From Planctomycetota bacterium (GTDB taxonomy: Bacteria; Planctomycetota; Phycisphaerae; Sedimentisphaerales; Anaerohalosphaeraceae), in assembly GCA_019456225.1 (NCBI GenBank), contig VRUI01000007.1, positions 33,365 through 97,364 of the forward strand: a DNA stretch of 64,000 nt, written 5' to 3'. Of this stretch, positions 12,933 to 20,475 are shown piece by piece. A program made the position numbers and the translations under genes. Every line of letters begins with the position of its first letter. Position 1 is the stretch's first letter. The notes under the pieces were generated by a model. That model was given only the letters and a program-made list of their open reading frames with translations. It had not been told where the DNA came from and did not search any database.

Positions 12933-14224
12933 TGTATTTCAATCTCTTTTTGTTTTGTTTTTTCCGGGTTAAGGATATTTATCCTGATCTTCATACCATC
13001 AGTTACTATGTCCAGCGGGCTAACAATCACAACATCTCCGTCTGCCAATCCCTCTGAGATATAAGCATGCTCTCTGTCCATCCGCACTATCTCGACTTCG
13101 ACTATTTTAAGAGTACTCTCTTTTTTAGAAGCGACATCCTTTTTAGGAGCGTCATCTTTTTTAGGAGCGTCATCTTTTTTAAGATCGATTTCTTTTTCAG
13201 GATCGACCTCTTTTTCGATCCAGACTTCGCCGACCTGCTTAACTTTTTTATCGATCAACACCTTTTTTATCTTGCGAATAGCGTAACGTGGAACGCGGAT
13301 CACCTTATTAATTTTAGTTCCCTGTATATCGACCTCTACAAACATACCCGGAACAAGAGGCGGTCTCGATTTTGAAAGTTTGAACGGGTCAGCGACCTCT
13401 ACGACGACGTGTACCATCCGTGAAACAGAATCGATCTGACCACGCGTGCGAACCACCTGGCCGGGCCAGCAGTGTGTACCACCTGCGAATTCGGCGGTAA
13501 CTTCGACCTTCGATCCCACACCGTCAATAGAGTCAGAACTGTTGCTATAACCGCCCGGCACATCAAACCACGCCAATTGCGAGTCGGCAAACGGTATTGC
13601 GATCTCGACGGCGTCTGTCGAATAAACAGTCGCGATCGGCTGACCGGCAGGTATGTATTGTCCAATGTCAACGGACTCGGCGGAGACTCTCCCGCTAAAC
13701 GGCATTTTTATTATAGTTCGTTCAAGGGCCAGCTGAGCAATTTTAAGGTTAGCATATGCCGACTTAAGCTGAAGCTCTCTTGTAACCAGCGGAGAAGTTG
13801 GTTTTTCGTTAGGGTGCATTTGATCCCATTCAAGCAGCGCTACTTTTTTCTCGGCAAGCTCTTTTTCATAAACGACTTTTGCCTGCTCGACGGCAAGGGC
13901 ATAATCGTTGGGATCTATCACGACCAAAGGCTCGCCTGCCTCGAAGAAACCGCCGTTAACGAAATCCTCGTGACAGTCGATGATCTTGCCCGAAACCTGC
14001 GGAATGACCGTAACTTCAACCTTCGGCTGGACGGTACCATAACCCGAAATGACTACCTGTACATCTTCGGTCTCTACTATCCGGGCGTTAAGCAGAGGAA
14101 CAACAGGCTTCTGAGCCTTTTTCTCCGGTGACTTATGCGACAAAAGAAGCAGCAGAAAAACCGCCGTACCCGCTAAAATAATAGCCACTGCAAATACTGT
14201 TTGTTTTACTACCATTTTATTCAT
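12929..14224 (-). CDS. RND efflux membrane fusion protein (HlyD/AcrA-like adaptor)
   Basis: A 431-residue periplasmic adaptor linking the RND pump to the outer membrane channel. An N-terminal hydrophobic helix (VFAVAIILAGTAVFLLLLL) anchors it. Then come a biotinyl-lipoyl-like half motif (VQPKVEVTVIPQVSGKIIDCHEDFVNGGFFEAGEPLVVID), a coiled-coil hairpin (about 110-150) and the second lipoyl half (RTIIKMPFSGRVSAESVDIGQYIPAGQ), then beta-barrel and membrane-proximal domains. Unusually, a Lys/Asp-rich insert at about residues 345-380 consists of repeated KKDDAP units encoded by an 18-base tandem repeat (13127-13180). The start codon overlaps the preceding outer membrane factor stop by 8 bases (ATGAATAA), typical of a coupled operon. 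Second structural gene of the efflux operon. Confidence 0.93.
   Translation of the reverse strand: MNKMVVKQTVFAVAIILAGTAVFLLLLLSHKSPEKKAQKPVVPLLNARIVETEDVQVVISGYGTVQPKVEVTVIPQVSGKIIDCHEDFVNGGFFEAGEPLVVIDPNDYALAVEQAKVVYEKELAEKKVALLEWDQMHPNEKPTSPLVTRELQLKSAYANLKIAQLALERTIIKMPFSGRVSAESVDIGQYIPAGQPIATVYSTDAVEIAIPFADSQLAWFDVPGGYSNSSDSIDGVGSKVEVTAEFAGGTHCWPGQVVRTRGQIDSVSRMVHVVVEVADPFKLSKSRPPLVPGMFVEVDIQGTKINKVIRVPRYAIRKIKKVLIDKKVKQVGEVWIEKEVDPEKEIDLKKDDAPKKDDAPKKDVASKKESTLKIVEVEIVRMDREHAYISEGLADGDVVIVSPLDIVTDGMKIRINILNPEKTKQKEIEIQ
13127..13180. repeat. 18-base tandem repeat inside the adaptor gene
   Basis: Two identical 18-base units (13145-13162 and 13163-13180, AGGAGCGTCATCTTTTTT on the plus strand) and a diverged third unit at 13127-13144. 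On the coding strand each unit encodes KKDDAP, so copy-number change keeps the frame and only lengthens the charged loop. The units look recently duplicated. Confidence 0.85.
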
Positions 14225-15683
14225 TATTTACTCCTGCTCCGATAACATTCTCTTTATCGGCTGTTTCCTGATCCGTCTTCCAGTCTCCGCCAAGGGCAAG
14301 GAACAAATTTATCCTGGCGTTATAAAGAAGGCCTTTTGTTAGTATGTACTGGTCTTCTGCGAGCCGTCTTCTTCTTTCGGTATCCAGTACCACCAGCAGT
14401 ATTTCCAAACCCTGCGAATATCTTTCATTGGCAAGCTTTTCGCCCCTGAGAGCTTCGGCAAGCCTTTCTTTCTGGTGGAGTGCGCTTTCGGCAAGATACT
14501 CCTGACTCGACAGGGAATCTTCAACTTCCTGAAGCGCCTTAAGCACCAGGCCGGAGTAATTCGCCGCCGCCTGCTCGGTGCGGGCCTTTGCCGCTTTGAC
14601 CTGGGCCTTAAGCCTTCCGCCCTTGTAGATCGGAGCCGCTATACTCATAATAAATGAGAACACCTGGTTTTCGATATCAAAAACATCTTTGAAGCTATCT
14701 GCCCGATAACCGCCAACCCCTGTAAGGGTCATGTCCGGGTACATCTCGGCGATACTGGCACCGATACGTTCGTTCGACGCTTTCAACAGAAATTCCGAGG
14801 CCCTTAGATCCGGCCTTCTGTCCAGCAATGCAGCCGGGATCCCGACAGGAACAGCGGTAAGCTCCGGAAGTTCGGCAAGCGTATCCGGAACTATCTCGGT
14901 CGTACCGGCAGCGGCGCCGATAAGCACTTCAAGACTGTGCTGAGCAAGCGCCAGCGACTCTTTTAGTATTGGCTCAAGAGACTTGGCGGTTGCGAGGTTT
15001 TCTTTTGCCTGGTAAACATCCAGCGGACTTGTAAGCCCGGATTTATACCTTCGCTCTACAACTTTCAGTGTATTTGTCCTGCTCTTGATATTGGCCTGAG
15101 CTGTCGCCAGGAGCCGCTGCTGGGTAGCAACTCTGACGCGGGCTCTTACGACCTGTGCGATTATCGAATGAGTCAGTGCAGTTCGGTTTGCCTCGGTAGC
15201 AAGCAGCTCGGCGAACGAGGCCCGTTCGAGACGTTTAAGCTTGCCGAAGAAATCGACCATGTAATTTATTGAAATATCCTGGGCATACGTCTTGTTTATA
15301 AAACTCTCCCTCCCGCCAAACGGTGAGGTGAAAGATATTTTCGAGCGGGACCGAACACCTGAATACTGCACATCGGGGAGCCTGCGGCCGTGGCTTTGGG
15401 CAAGCAACGCTTCGGCTTCGAGAACACGGGCAGCGGCGGCTTTTAAGTCAAAATTATTCGACAGTGCCTTTTGAACATATTTGTCTATAACAGGATCCTT
15501 AAAACTTTTCCACCATGTTTGCGACGGGTCAAGCTTTTCCGCTCCGGTCCACTGGCTGGGAGTGGTGGAGTAACCTTCGATCCCATCAACTGGCGTAACC
15601 GGCCTGGTATAATCAGGCCCCAGCATACAGCCGCCAACTGTCAAAACAGCGGCTGACAACACTAATATCATCCTTATATGCAT
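14217..15683 (-). CDS. Outer membrane efflux lipoprotein, TolC/NodT family
   Basis: A 488-residue outer membrane factor that forms the exit duct of the tripartite pump. The signal sequence MHIRMILVLSAAVLTVGGC ends in a lipobox (VGGC), so the mature protein is a lipoprotein with Cys at position 1, as in OprM/NodT. The start of the mature protein, MLGPDYTRPV, is the family signature. Two OEP repeats are seen, with long alpha-helical heptads (YVQKALSNNFDLKAAAARVLEAEALL) and the conserved LLDRRPDLRASEFLLKASNERIGASIAEMYP between them. The frame opens two codons earlier with TTG, but GGAGA lies 7 bases before the ATG at 15683, which is preferred. It follows the tetR gene by 75 bases and overlaps the adaptor gene by 8. 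Confidence 0.94.
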   Translation of the reverse strand: MHIRMILVLSAAVLTVGGCMLGPDYTRPVTPVDGIEGYSTTPSQWTGAEKLDPSQTWWKSFKDPVIDKYVQKALSNNFDLKAAAARVLEAEALLAQSHGRRLPDVQYSGVRSRSKISFTSPFGGRESFINKTYAQDISINYMVDFFGKLKRLERASFAELLATEANRTALTHSIIAQVVRARVRVATQQRLLATAQANIKSRTNTLKVVERRYKSGLTSPLDVYQAKENLATAKSLEPILKESLALAQHSLEVLIGAAAGTTEIVPDTLAELPELTAVPVGIPAALLDRRPDLRASEFLLKASNERIGASIAEMYPDMTLTGVGGYRADSFKDVFDIENQVFSFIMSIAAPIYKGGRLKAQVKAAKARTEQAAANYSGLVLKALQEVEDSLSSQEYLAESALHQKERLAEALRGEKLANERYSQGLEILLVVLDTERRRRLAEDQYILTKGLLYNARINLFLALGGDWKTDQETADKENVIGAGVNNE

Positions 15684-15758
15684 TTTCAATTCTCCATTAC
15701 TGCTGCAAATGCGTCGGCCGCAGGCCGAATCCGCAATTCGTAATTCGTAATTAGTAAT

Positions 15759-16421
15759 TTAAGCGATCAGCGCCTCAACGCCGGCAACTGTGAAAGCTAC
15801 AATGTGATCGACCGCACTTGACACCTCAAAGGGATTAGAAAACTTCTCGCCCGAGTTGCTTGAGAGCATGTCCTGTATATGCATTGTATGAAGGAGTTGG
15901 CCAACTAACGAAAAGATCGACCAGAGAGCCTGCCGCTCGCCGAGACCCGGGCAAACTTTTACCATTGCATCCTGAAGTACCGTCGACATCGGAAGGATTA
16001 ACTCCTCAAACACCATGTTCGCAGGCAATTGCGGAAAAAGCATTTCCCGCACCATCAGCTTCATAACATTTCGCCCGGAAGCTTCTTCGATGAGGGGAGC
16101 AAGAAAAGCCCTGGAAAAGTTATACAAAAGCCCTTCCAGCGAAATATCTTCGGGGCTTTGGGCCATGTAGTCATTGATGCTGTTGATCCTGAAATCACGA
16201 AGTGCGTTAAGACGGCGCTTGCAAACCTGCTTATAGAGGTTGTCCTTGCCGGTAAAATAGTAATTGATAGAGGCGACATTGCACCCGGCACTGCTGGTAA
16301 TATCCCGGGCACTGGTCCCGGCAAACCCATTTTCAGCAAACAAAACCTCAGCAGCATCCAAAATGCGGGTTGCGGTATCGTCAGCACCCTTCTTATTTTC
16401 TTGACTCTTCAACTGGCTCAA
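15759..16421 (-). CDS. TetR family repressor, CerR-like
   Basis: A 220-residue TetR/AcrR regulator. The N-terminal helix-turn-helix is plain: TRILDAAEVLFAENGFAGTSARDITSSAGCNVASINYYFTGKDNLYK. The C-terminal ligand domain, with VREMLFPQLPANMVFEELILPM, resembles the CerR (DUF1956) subgroup, which often guards RND pumps. The open frame extends 23 codons upstream through a hydrophobic stretch, but GGAG lies 5 bases before TTG at 16421, and the operator-promoter lies inside that extension, so a TTG start (SQLKSQENKK) is chosen; a GTG at 16436 is the alternative. First gene of the efflux operon; likely represses it and itself until an effector binds. Confidence 0.9.
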   Translation of the reverse strand: MSQLKSQENKKGADDTATRILDAAEVLFAENGFAGTSARDITSSAGCNVASINYYFTGKDNLYKQVCKRRLNALRDFRINSINDYMAQSPEDISLEGLLYNFSRAFLAPLIEEASGRNVMKLMVREMLFPQLPANMVFEELILPMSTVLQDAMVKVCPGLGERQALWSIFSLVGQLLHTMHIQDMLSSNSGEKFSNPFEVSSAVDHIVAFTVAGVEALIA

Positions 16422-16455
16422 AATAGCTCCAATCACAAAATAAAACAACCACTTT

Positions 16456-16490
16456 AAACAAAAGTATAAAACATTTGTTTGAAAAGTCAA
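16456..16490 (-). promoter_or_regulatory. Promoter with overlapping TetR-type operator for the efflux operon
   Basis: On the minus strand a TTGACT box (16490-16485) and a TATACT box (16468-16463) are separated by 16 bases, one mismatch each from the sigma-70 consensus. An imperfect inverted repeat with arms AAACAAA and TTTGTTT (16456-16480) covers the spacer and the -10 box. This is the layout expected of a TetR-family autorepressor site, and the regulator gene begins about 40 bases downstream. The pairing of regulator and site is inference. Confidence 0.7.
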
Positions 16491-16648
16491 GAAAAAAAAA
16501 TTAAATTTTTACTCTCCACCCTTCCTGGCCCTTATTATCCGCCCTTCGCTGTTGAACAACTAATTATTATTGAAAAAAAGTAAGTTCTTAATTACTATAG
16601 CACACTTAAGCCGATACAATATATGGTTTAATGAAAGGGTTGTCATAA

Positions 16649-16954
16649 ATGACATTTCATGGTTTTGAGATTTCCGAAGAAAAGATCGCAAGCTTTTGCA
16701 GAGAAAACAAAATATCTGAATTTGCTGTTTTTGGTTCGATATTAACAGGAGATTTTCGCCCTTCCAGCGACATAGACATTCTTGTAACTTTCGACGCTAA
16801 CTGTGGTTACAGCCTTTTTGAACTTGCTATGATACAAGAAAAATTGCAGAACATCCTCGGCAGGAAAGTAGATCTAGTAGAAAAAGCAGCCCTGAAAAAC
16901 CCCTTTAGAAAAAAGGATATACTCGACCACATGGAGGTAATATATGCTGCCTGA
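16649..16954 (+). CDS. mntA: MNT-type minimal nucleotidyltransferase antitoxin
   Basis: A 101-residue protein with the minimal nucleotidyltransferase fold. The signature G29-S30 followed by D41-x-D43 (FGSILTGDFRPSSDIDILV) and the third acid D75 (RKVDLVEKA) are all present, so catalytic metal binding seems intact. In MNT/HEPN toxin-antitoxin pairs this protein acts as antitoxin, in studied cases by adding AMP to a Tyr of the HEPN RNase. GAAAGGG lies about 9 bases before the ATG. The stop codon overlaps the start of the HEPN gene by 11 bases, the classical arrangement, and a strong GGAGG for the HEPN gene lies inside mntA. The gene is AT-richer than its neighbours, compatible with horizontal gain. 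Confidence 0.88.
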   Translation: MTFHGFEISEEKIASFCRENKISEFAVFGSILTGDFRPSSDIDILVTFDANCGYSLFELAMIQEKLQNILGRKVDLVEKAALKNPFRKKDILDHMEVIYAA

Positions 16955-17280
16955 GCAAAAAGATAGAGCCCTACTCTGGGATATTAAGGAGGCAGCACAG
17001 GATATCCTTGATTTTATTGAAGGCATGAGCAGCAAAGACTTTGAAGCTAATTAAGGTAACCAGGTATGCCGTCGAGCGACAAATACTGGTTATTGGAGAA
17101 GCCGCCAACAAAATATCTGACTCGTTTAAGGAAGAAAACCCTCAAATTCCATGGTCAGCAATAATCGCCCAAAGAAACATCATTGCCCACGAATACGGTG
17201 AAATACTCGTAGATCGAATCTGGCTTCTTACGCGTGAGCACTTACCGGAATTGATAAAACAGATCGAAAGGTTCATCTAA
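16944..17280 (+). pseudogene. hepT: HEPN-domain toxin (DUF86 type), frameshifted
   Basis: An ATG at 16944, with GGAGG at 16933-16937, starts MLPEQKDRALLWDIKEAA and reads through helix 1 of a DUF86/HepT RNase up to FIEGMSSKDFEAN, then meets TAA at 17052. The family continues in another frame: from about 17053 the reading KVTRYAVERQILVIGEAANKI goes on to the stop at 17280. The two parts together make one normal-length HepT of about 110 residues, so one net base has been gained or lost near 17045-17055. The R-x4-H active site (RNIIAHEY, Arg at 17173, His at 17188) survives in the second part. A TTG at 17041 could start the second part but has no ribosome site. The toxin is therefore probably inactive, unless this is a sequencing error or a programmed shift. 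Confidence 0.8.
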
Positions 17281-17414
17281 CGCCTTGCTTTTCCGTCAAG
17301 ACCAATCATAAGTAGATATTATAGACGTTTTAAGTTGCGCGACTGCGAAAGTGTGTCAAAAAGGTGTCATTTTTCGCGGATTTCACACCCCCAAACCAAA
17401 GGAATCGACTCGGC

Positions 17415-18269
17415 CTACAGTTTATTGGCTTTTTTCGTGAAATCTTTGTCTTTCAGGCCGTTATTGAATTTCAAACCCGTGTAAGAGTACTTGCTGATCA
17501 AATTGCCCTTGCCGTCAAGACTTGTTATCGAAACCGGCAGACGGTATCGCATATCCATAACCAGTATCAGCCTGCGGGTTGGCGAAATCTTATTGTTCGG
17601 CATAATCGTCTCAAGAACGATGCACGGACGCTTGTCGATCTCCTCGGTGCCGATGTATTTCGCACTAAATCCCTTGTCCTTCATATTGCCTTTATACAAG
17701 CCCGTAACCCGGTTAAGCAGGTTTCTTATCCCGAACTGGTCGCATGTACGCAGGCTGGTCTTTAGAATACTCTTACTCCTCGGATCGCGTTCGACAGATT
17801 TTATGAATCCGAGCAAACCCCTGGGATGAACGACCATCTTATTGTTGTTTTGTCCCTTAACATAAAGCATCCGGTCGGCTTTACCCGGGTTTTTCTTCCA
17901 CTTCATGAAAATCGAAAAGGGCTTGTTACGGAATTTAAAACTTATGACCTGGAGCTTTCTAAGCTTTTTCTTGACCCTTTCCTGCTTGGTGAATATCCCG
18001 GTATAATCGACGATACTGGAATCATAATTGGCTTTCATTACCTCCAGCAGCTTGCCGTAATCATTAGCTGCAAAGTCGAGAAAATCCTCGTCGGAAATAT
18101 CGCTCTTGTCAGCTGAGAAAAACTTCTTTATCGGATCCAGCAACCTGTTTTTAGTATCAGATTCGGCCTTGCCAGCCGGTGCTGCCAGCGCAAAGCTCAA
18201 CATCACCAGCAAAGACATCAAAACCACCAGTACATATCTATAACGATTAAGACATTTGCAGCAACTCAT
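17415..18269 (-). CDS. Secreted DUF1571-type protein
   Basis: A 284-residue protein with an N-terminal signal sequence (YVLVVLMSLLVMLSFALAAPA). The rest matches what I recall of DUF1571, a family seen mainly in Planctomycetota: a stretch DYTGIFTKQERVKKKL, then FRNKPFSIFMKWKKNPGKADRMLYVKGQNNNKMVVHPRG, and a C-terminal segment with MRYRLPVSITSLDGKGNL. It resembles LolA-like outer-membrane-lipoprotein folds in this pattern of curved beta strands, but its function is not known. AGGA lies 8 bases before the ATG. It follows the secretin gene by 255 bases of repeat-rich spacer, so it may or may not be part of the secretion operon. Confidence 0.75.
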   Translation of the reverse strand: MSCCKCLNRYRYVLVVLMSLLVMLSFALAAPAGKAESDTKNRLLDPIKKFFSADKSDISDEDFLDFAANDYGKLLEVMKANYDSSIVDYTGIFTKQERVKKKLRKLQVISFKFRNKPFSIFMKWKKNPGKADRMLYVKGQNNNKMVVHPRGLLGFIKSVERDPRSKSILKTSLRTCDQFGIRNLLNRVTGLYKGNMKDKGFSAKYIGTEEIDKRPCIVLETIMPNNKISPTRRLILVMDMRYRLPVSITSLDGKGNLISKYSYTGLKFNNGLKDKDFTKKANKL

Positions 18270-18419
18270 AATCGTATCCTTTCAAATATTTGCTCTTCCC
18301 AAAAAACAACTGCGAAAAACTCCACATTTCCACAAATATGTATTCGGTTATTTATACTCAAATCAAGCATAATTGTTTAGATTAAACCGGCATGTAGAGC
18401 TGTCACCCGCAGCAGTATA

Positions 18420-18521
18420 GAGAATTTCCGCAGATTATGCGGGTATCGCAGATTGCGCAGACAATAGCGTAAGGCGAAAAGTGTAAGGAGTAAGGAGTAA
18501 AGCGCAAGGTGTACGCTTTAC
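18420..18521. repeat. Repeat-rich spacer behind the secretin gene
   Basis: This spacer holds degenerate tandem phrases: CGCAGATT units at 18429-18461 (also CGCGGATT near 63015-63040), GTAAGGAGTAAGGAGTAA at 18483-18500, and an inverted repeat GTAAAGCG/CGCTTTAC at 18497-18521. The last is close behind the secretin stop and could fold as a hairpin, but it has no T-run, so I do not call it a terminator. Confidence 0.45.
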
Positions 18522-18524
18522 GGT

Positions 18525-19874
18525 TTATTTCTTTTCCAGTTTGTTTTGCGGCACTATCTTTTTGACGAACTCCTGCTCCGGGCGGATCTTCCTGCGAAGT
18601 CTTATCGGTTCCAGGTTTTTAACTTCGTTCCAGAGGGCTTCTTCCGATTTTTTCAGATCATCTCTTCCATTGTATACGTGCGGCGAGATAAGTATGAGAA
18701 GCTCACTGTTTTCAACTACCTCTTTATCGTTCGAGAAAAAACCACCAATAAAAGGCAAGTCTCCGAGCAACGGGATCTTGTCCTGAACTATCTTGACATT
18801 TTTGCTTCTAAGCCCGCCTATTACGGCAATGTCCCCATCTTCCATAAGCAGGGTCGTCTTGACGGTTCTTCTGTCGACAATCGGAACGGTCGAATTCCCG
18901 ACACCTGCGACACCGGTATTAATACTCTGGCTCGGCTGGATTTCGATCATGATCCTGCCATCGTCTGTAACAGTAGGTTTAACAGTCAAAGTTATCCCGG
19001 CATTTTTAAATTTCGTCGAAGCAATGGCGCTATCGCCTCCGCCACCGGCACTTGTTTGCGTTATATCGGTATACGGTATCTCCTCGATAGTTTCGAGCAT
19101 AGCTTCCTGACCGCTCAGCACAAGAACGCGCGGGCTTGCGAGTATCTCGGTTTTTCTCTCTCTCTGCAAGGCCTTTATGGTGTTTTCAACGCTTCCCTTT
19201 ATCAATGTAAGCGAACCGCCGCTGCCAGCAGCGTTGCCAAGCTTATTAAGCTGCTGGACATAGCTTACCGAACCTTGAATGAGGTTGTCCCAGTTTACGC
19301 CCAGCTCGGTATCGTTGCTGAGCTGAACATCGATAATTACTACTTCAACGAGGATCTGTTGGGGTGTTTTGTCAGCTTTTGCGACCTGGGCGATAATATT
19401 GTCGATGTTTTCGGGAGCATCGCATACTATCAGCGTGTTTGTCTGTTCGTCTATCGAAGCGGTCCCGTATTCTGTAAGCATTCTGTTAACAACCGGAAGG
19501 ACATTAGCGGCGCGAAGGAATTTAAGCATGATACTTTTGATGCGTCTTTCGGGAATTATTTTCACCGGTTCTACGACACCGGCGACAGAGTTTGAGTTGC
19601 CGGAGGCCTGCATCGCTGCCTGCATCGCTGCCTGCAGCTGAGCCTGCGTAATACCAGTCCCCTCAACCGACTGAATTATTTGCTTTCCGGCGAACGTTGA
19701 AGGGTCTACTACCGTAAAGGGATCTTCTTTCCCGACCTGTTCGCCGGCAGATTTAGTTTCGTCCGGATTTTTGTCATCCTGTCCGGCTGCGTTACAAATT
19801 GCAGCGGTAAAAAACAGCATTAAGATCAGAACCAGTCCGCTAATTATAATTTGTGTGTAATTGCGTTTACTCAT
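18525..19874 (-). CDS. Type II/IV secretion system secretin (GspD/PilQ-like)
   Basis: A 449-residue outer membrane secretin. A signal sequence (IIISGLVLILMLFFTAAICNAA) is followed by one N-type domain (RRIKSIMLKFLRAANVLPVVNRMLTEYG) with the hallmark TLIVCDAPENIDNIIAQVAKAD. The secretin core begins at ILVEVVIIDVQLSNDTELGVNW, and includes ILASPRVLVLSGQEA and the C-terminal IPLLGDLPFIGGFFS with LLILISPHV. It forms the ring through which pseudopilus or substrate passes. At 449 residues it is short compared with GspD or PilQ (600-750), having only one N-domain. The ATG overlaps the PilO-like gene by 8 bases, with AAGGAG 10 bases before. Last gene of the PilMN-PilO-secretin block. Confidence 0.92.
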   Translation of the reverse strand: MSKRNYTQIIISGLVLILMLFFTAAICNAAGQDDKNPDETKSAGEQVGKEDPFTVVDPSTFAGKQIIQSVEGTGITQAQLQAAMQAAMQASGNSNSVAGVVEPVKIIPERRIKSIMLKFLRAANVLPVVNRMLTEYGTASIDEQTNTLIVCDAPENIDNIIAQVAKADKTPQQILVEVVIIDVQLSNDTELGVNWDNLIQGSVSYVQQLNKLGNAAGSGGSLTLIKGSVENTIKALQRERKTEILASPRVLVLSGQEAMLETIEEIPYTDITQTSAGGGGDSAIASTKFKNAGITLTVKPTVTDDGRIMIEIQPSQSINTGVAGVGNSTVPIVDRRTVKTTLLMEDGDIAVIGGLRSKNVKIVQDKIPLLGDLPFIGGFFSNDKEVVENSELLILISPHVYNGRDDLKKSEEALWNEVKNLEPIRLRRKIRPEQEFVKKIVPQNKLEKK

Positions 19875-20475
19875 CTAATAACAGCTCCTTATCTTCGGTA
19901 AGGTAAACCTTTATATTCATTGAACATGACAATTTATTCGTTGTGGAACTTGTCGTCCTTATCAGCAGGTCGTTTAAGTATACTGTCAACGGATAATCTT
20001 TTATGGCGGAGGTTAAACCGACAATCGCTCCGTATGTACCAAGGATTTTCACAGAAACTTCCTTTTCTGTAATCTTTGTGGATTTGGGTTTATTTTTATC
20101 AAGTTTGGTAGTCTTTTCTGTTGCAAACACCATCGACTCAAGGTTGCAACCGGCAGTGACTGACATTATTTCAAGTTGGGCAAAGAAATCTGTCGCTTGG
20201 GCAGCACTGAAAAAACTACTTCCTGAAGATTTAAGTTTGTCCTGTAGTTTTTTGAGCTTTACTTCCTGCACCCTTACAGTGTTGCCCATAATCTTCACTT
20301 TATTTTCTATATCCTGTGACACCGTTTCAAACTGCTGTGCAGCATGCAGATAAGAGGCTTGCGGTGAAACGGCCCAGCTATATGTCAGCAGACCGACGGA
20401 AGCGACGATAGCAATCGAAATAATAACCCGCGAAACCTGACTCGATTTCATAATGGTTTCAGTCAGCCTCGGCAT
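19867..20475 (-). CDS. PilO-like inner membrane protein
   Basis: A 202-residue bitopic protein: one transmembrane helix (VIISIAIVASVGLLTYSWAV, about residues 15-34), a coiled coil (QQFETVSQDIENKVKIMGNTVRVQEVKLKKLQDKLK) and a small ferredoxin-like C-terminal domain. This is the plan of PilO and GspM, which pair with PilN/GspL in the inner-membrane alignment complex linking the cytoplasmic ATPase to the secretin. The reading frame opens 7 codons further upstream, but AGGAGG lies 4 bases before the ATG at 20475, which is preferred; the gene then overlaps pilMN by 17 bases. It ends in an 8-base overlap with the secretin gene. The assignment rests on size, topology and position more than on sequence motifs. 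Confidence 0.8.
   Translation of the reverse strand: MPRLTETIMKSSQVSRVIISIAIVASVGLLTYSWAVSPQASYLHAAQQFETVSQDIENKVKIMGNTVRVQEVKLKKLQDKLKSSGSSFFSAAQATDFFAQLEIMSVTAGCNLESMVFATEKTTKLDKNKPKSTKITEKEVSVKILGTYGAIVGLTSAIKDYPLTVYLNDLLIRTTSSTTNKLSCSMNIKVYLTEDKELLLDE

Noticed and set aside
16631..16648. Five-codon frame directly before mntA (ATG AAA GGG TTG TCA TAA)
   Set aside because: It contains the ribosome site of mntA and is too short to support as a leader peptide.
18497..18521. Terminator behind the secretin gene
   Set aside because: The inverted repeat GTAAAGCG/CGCTTTAC has no T-run on the minus strand, so it was kept only as a repeat.
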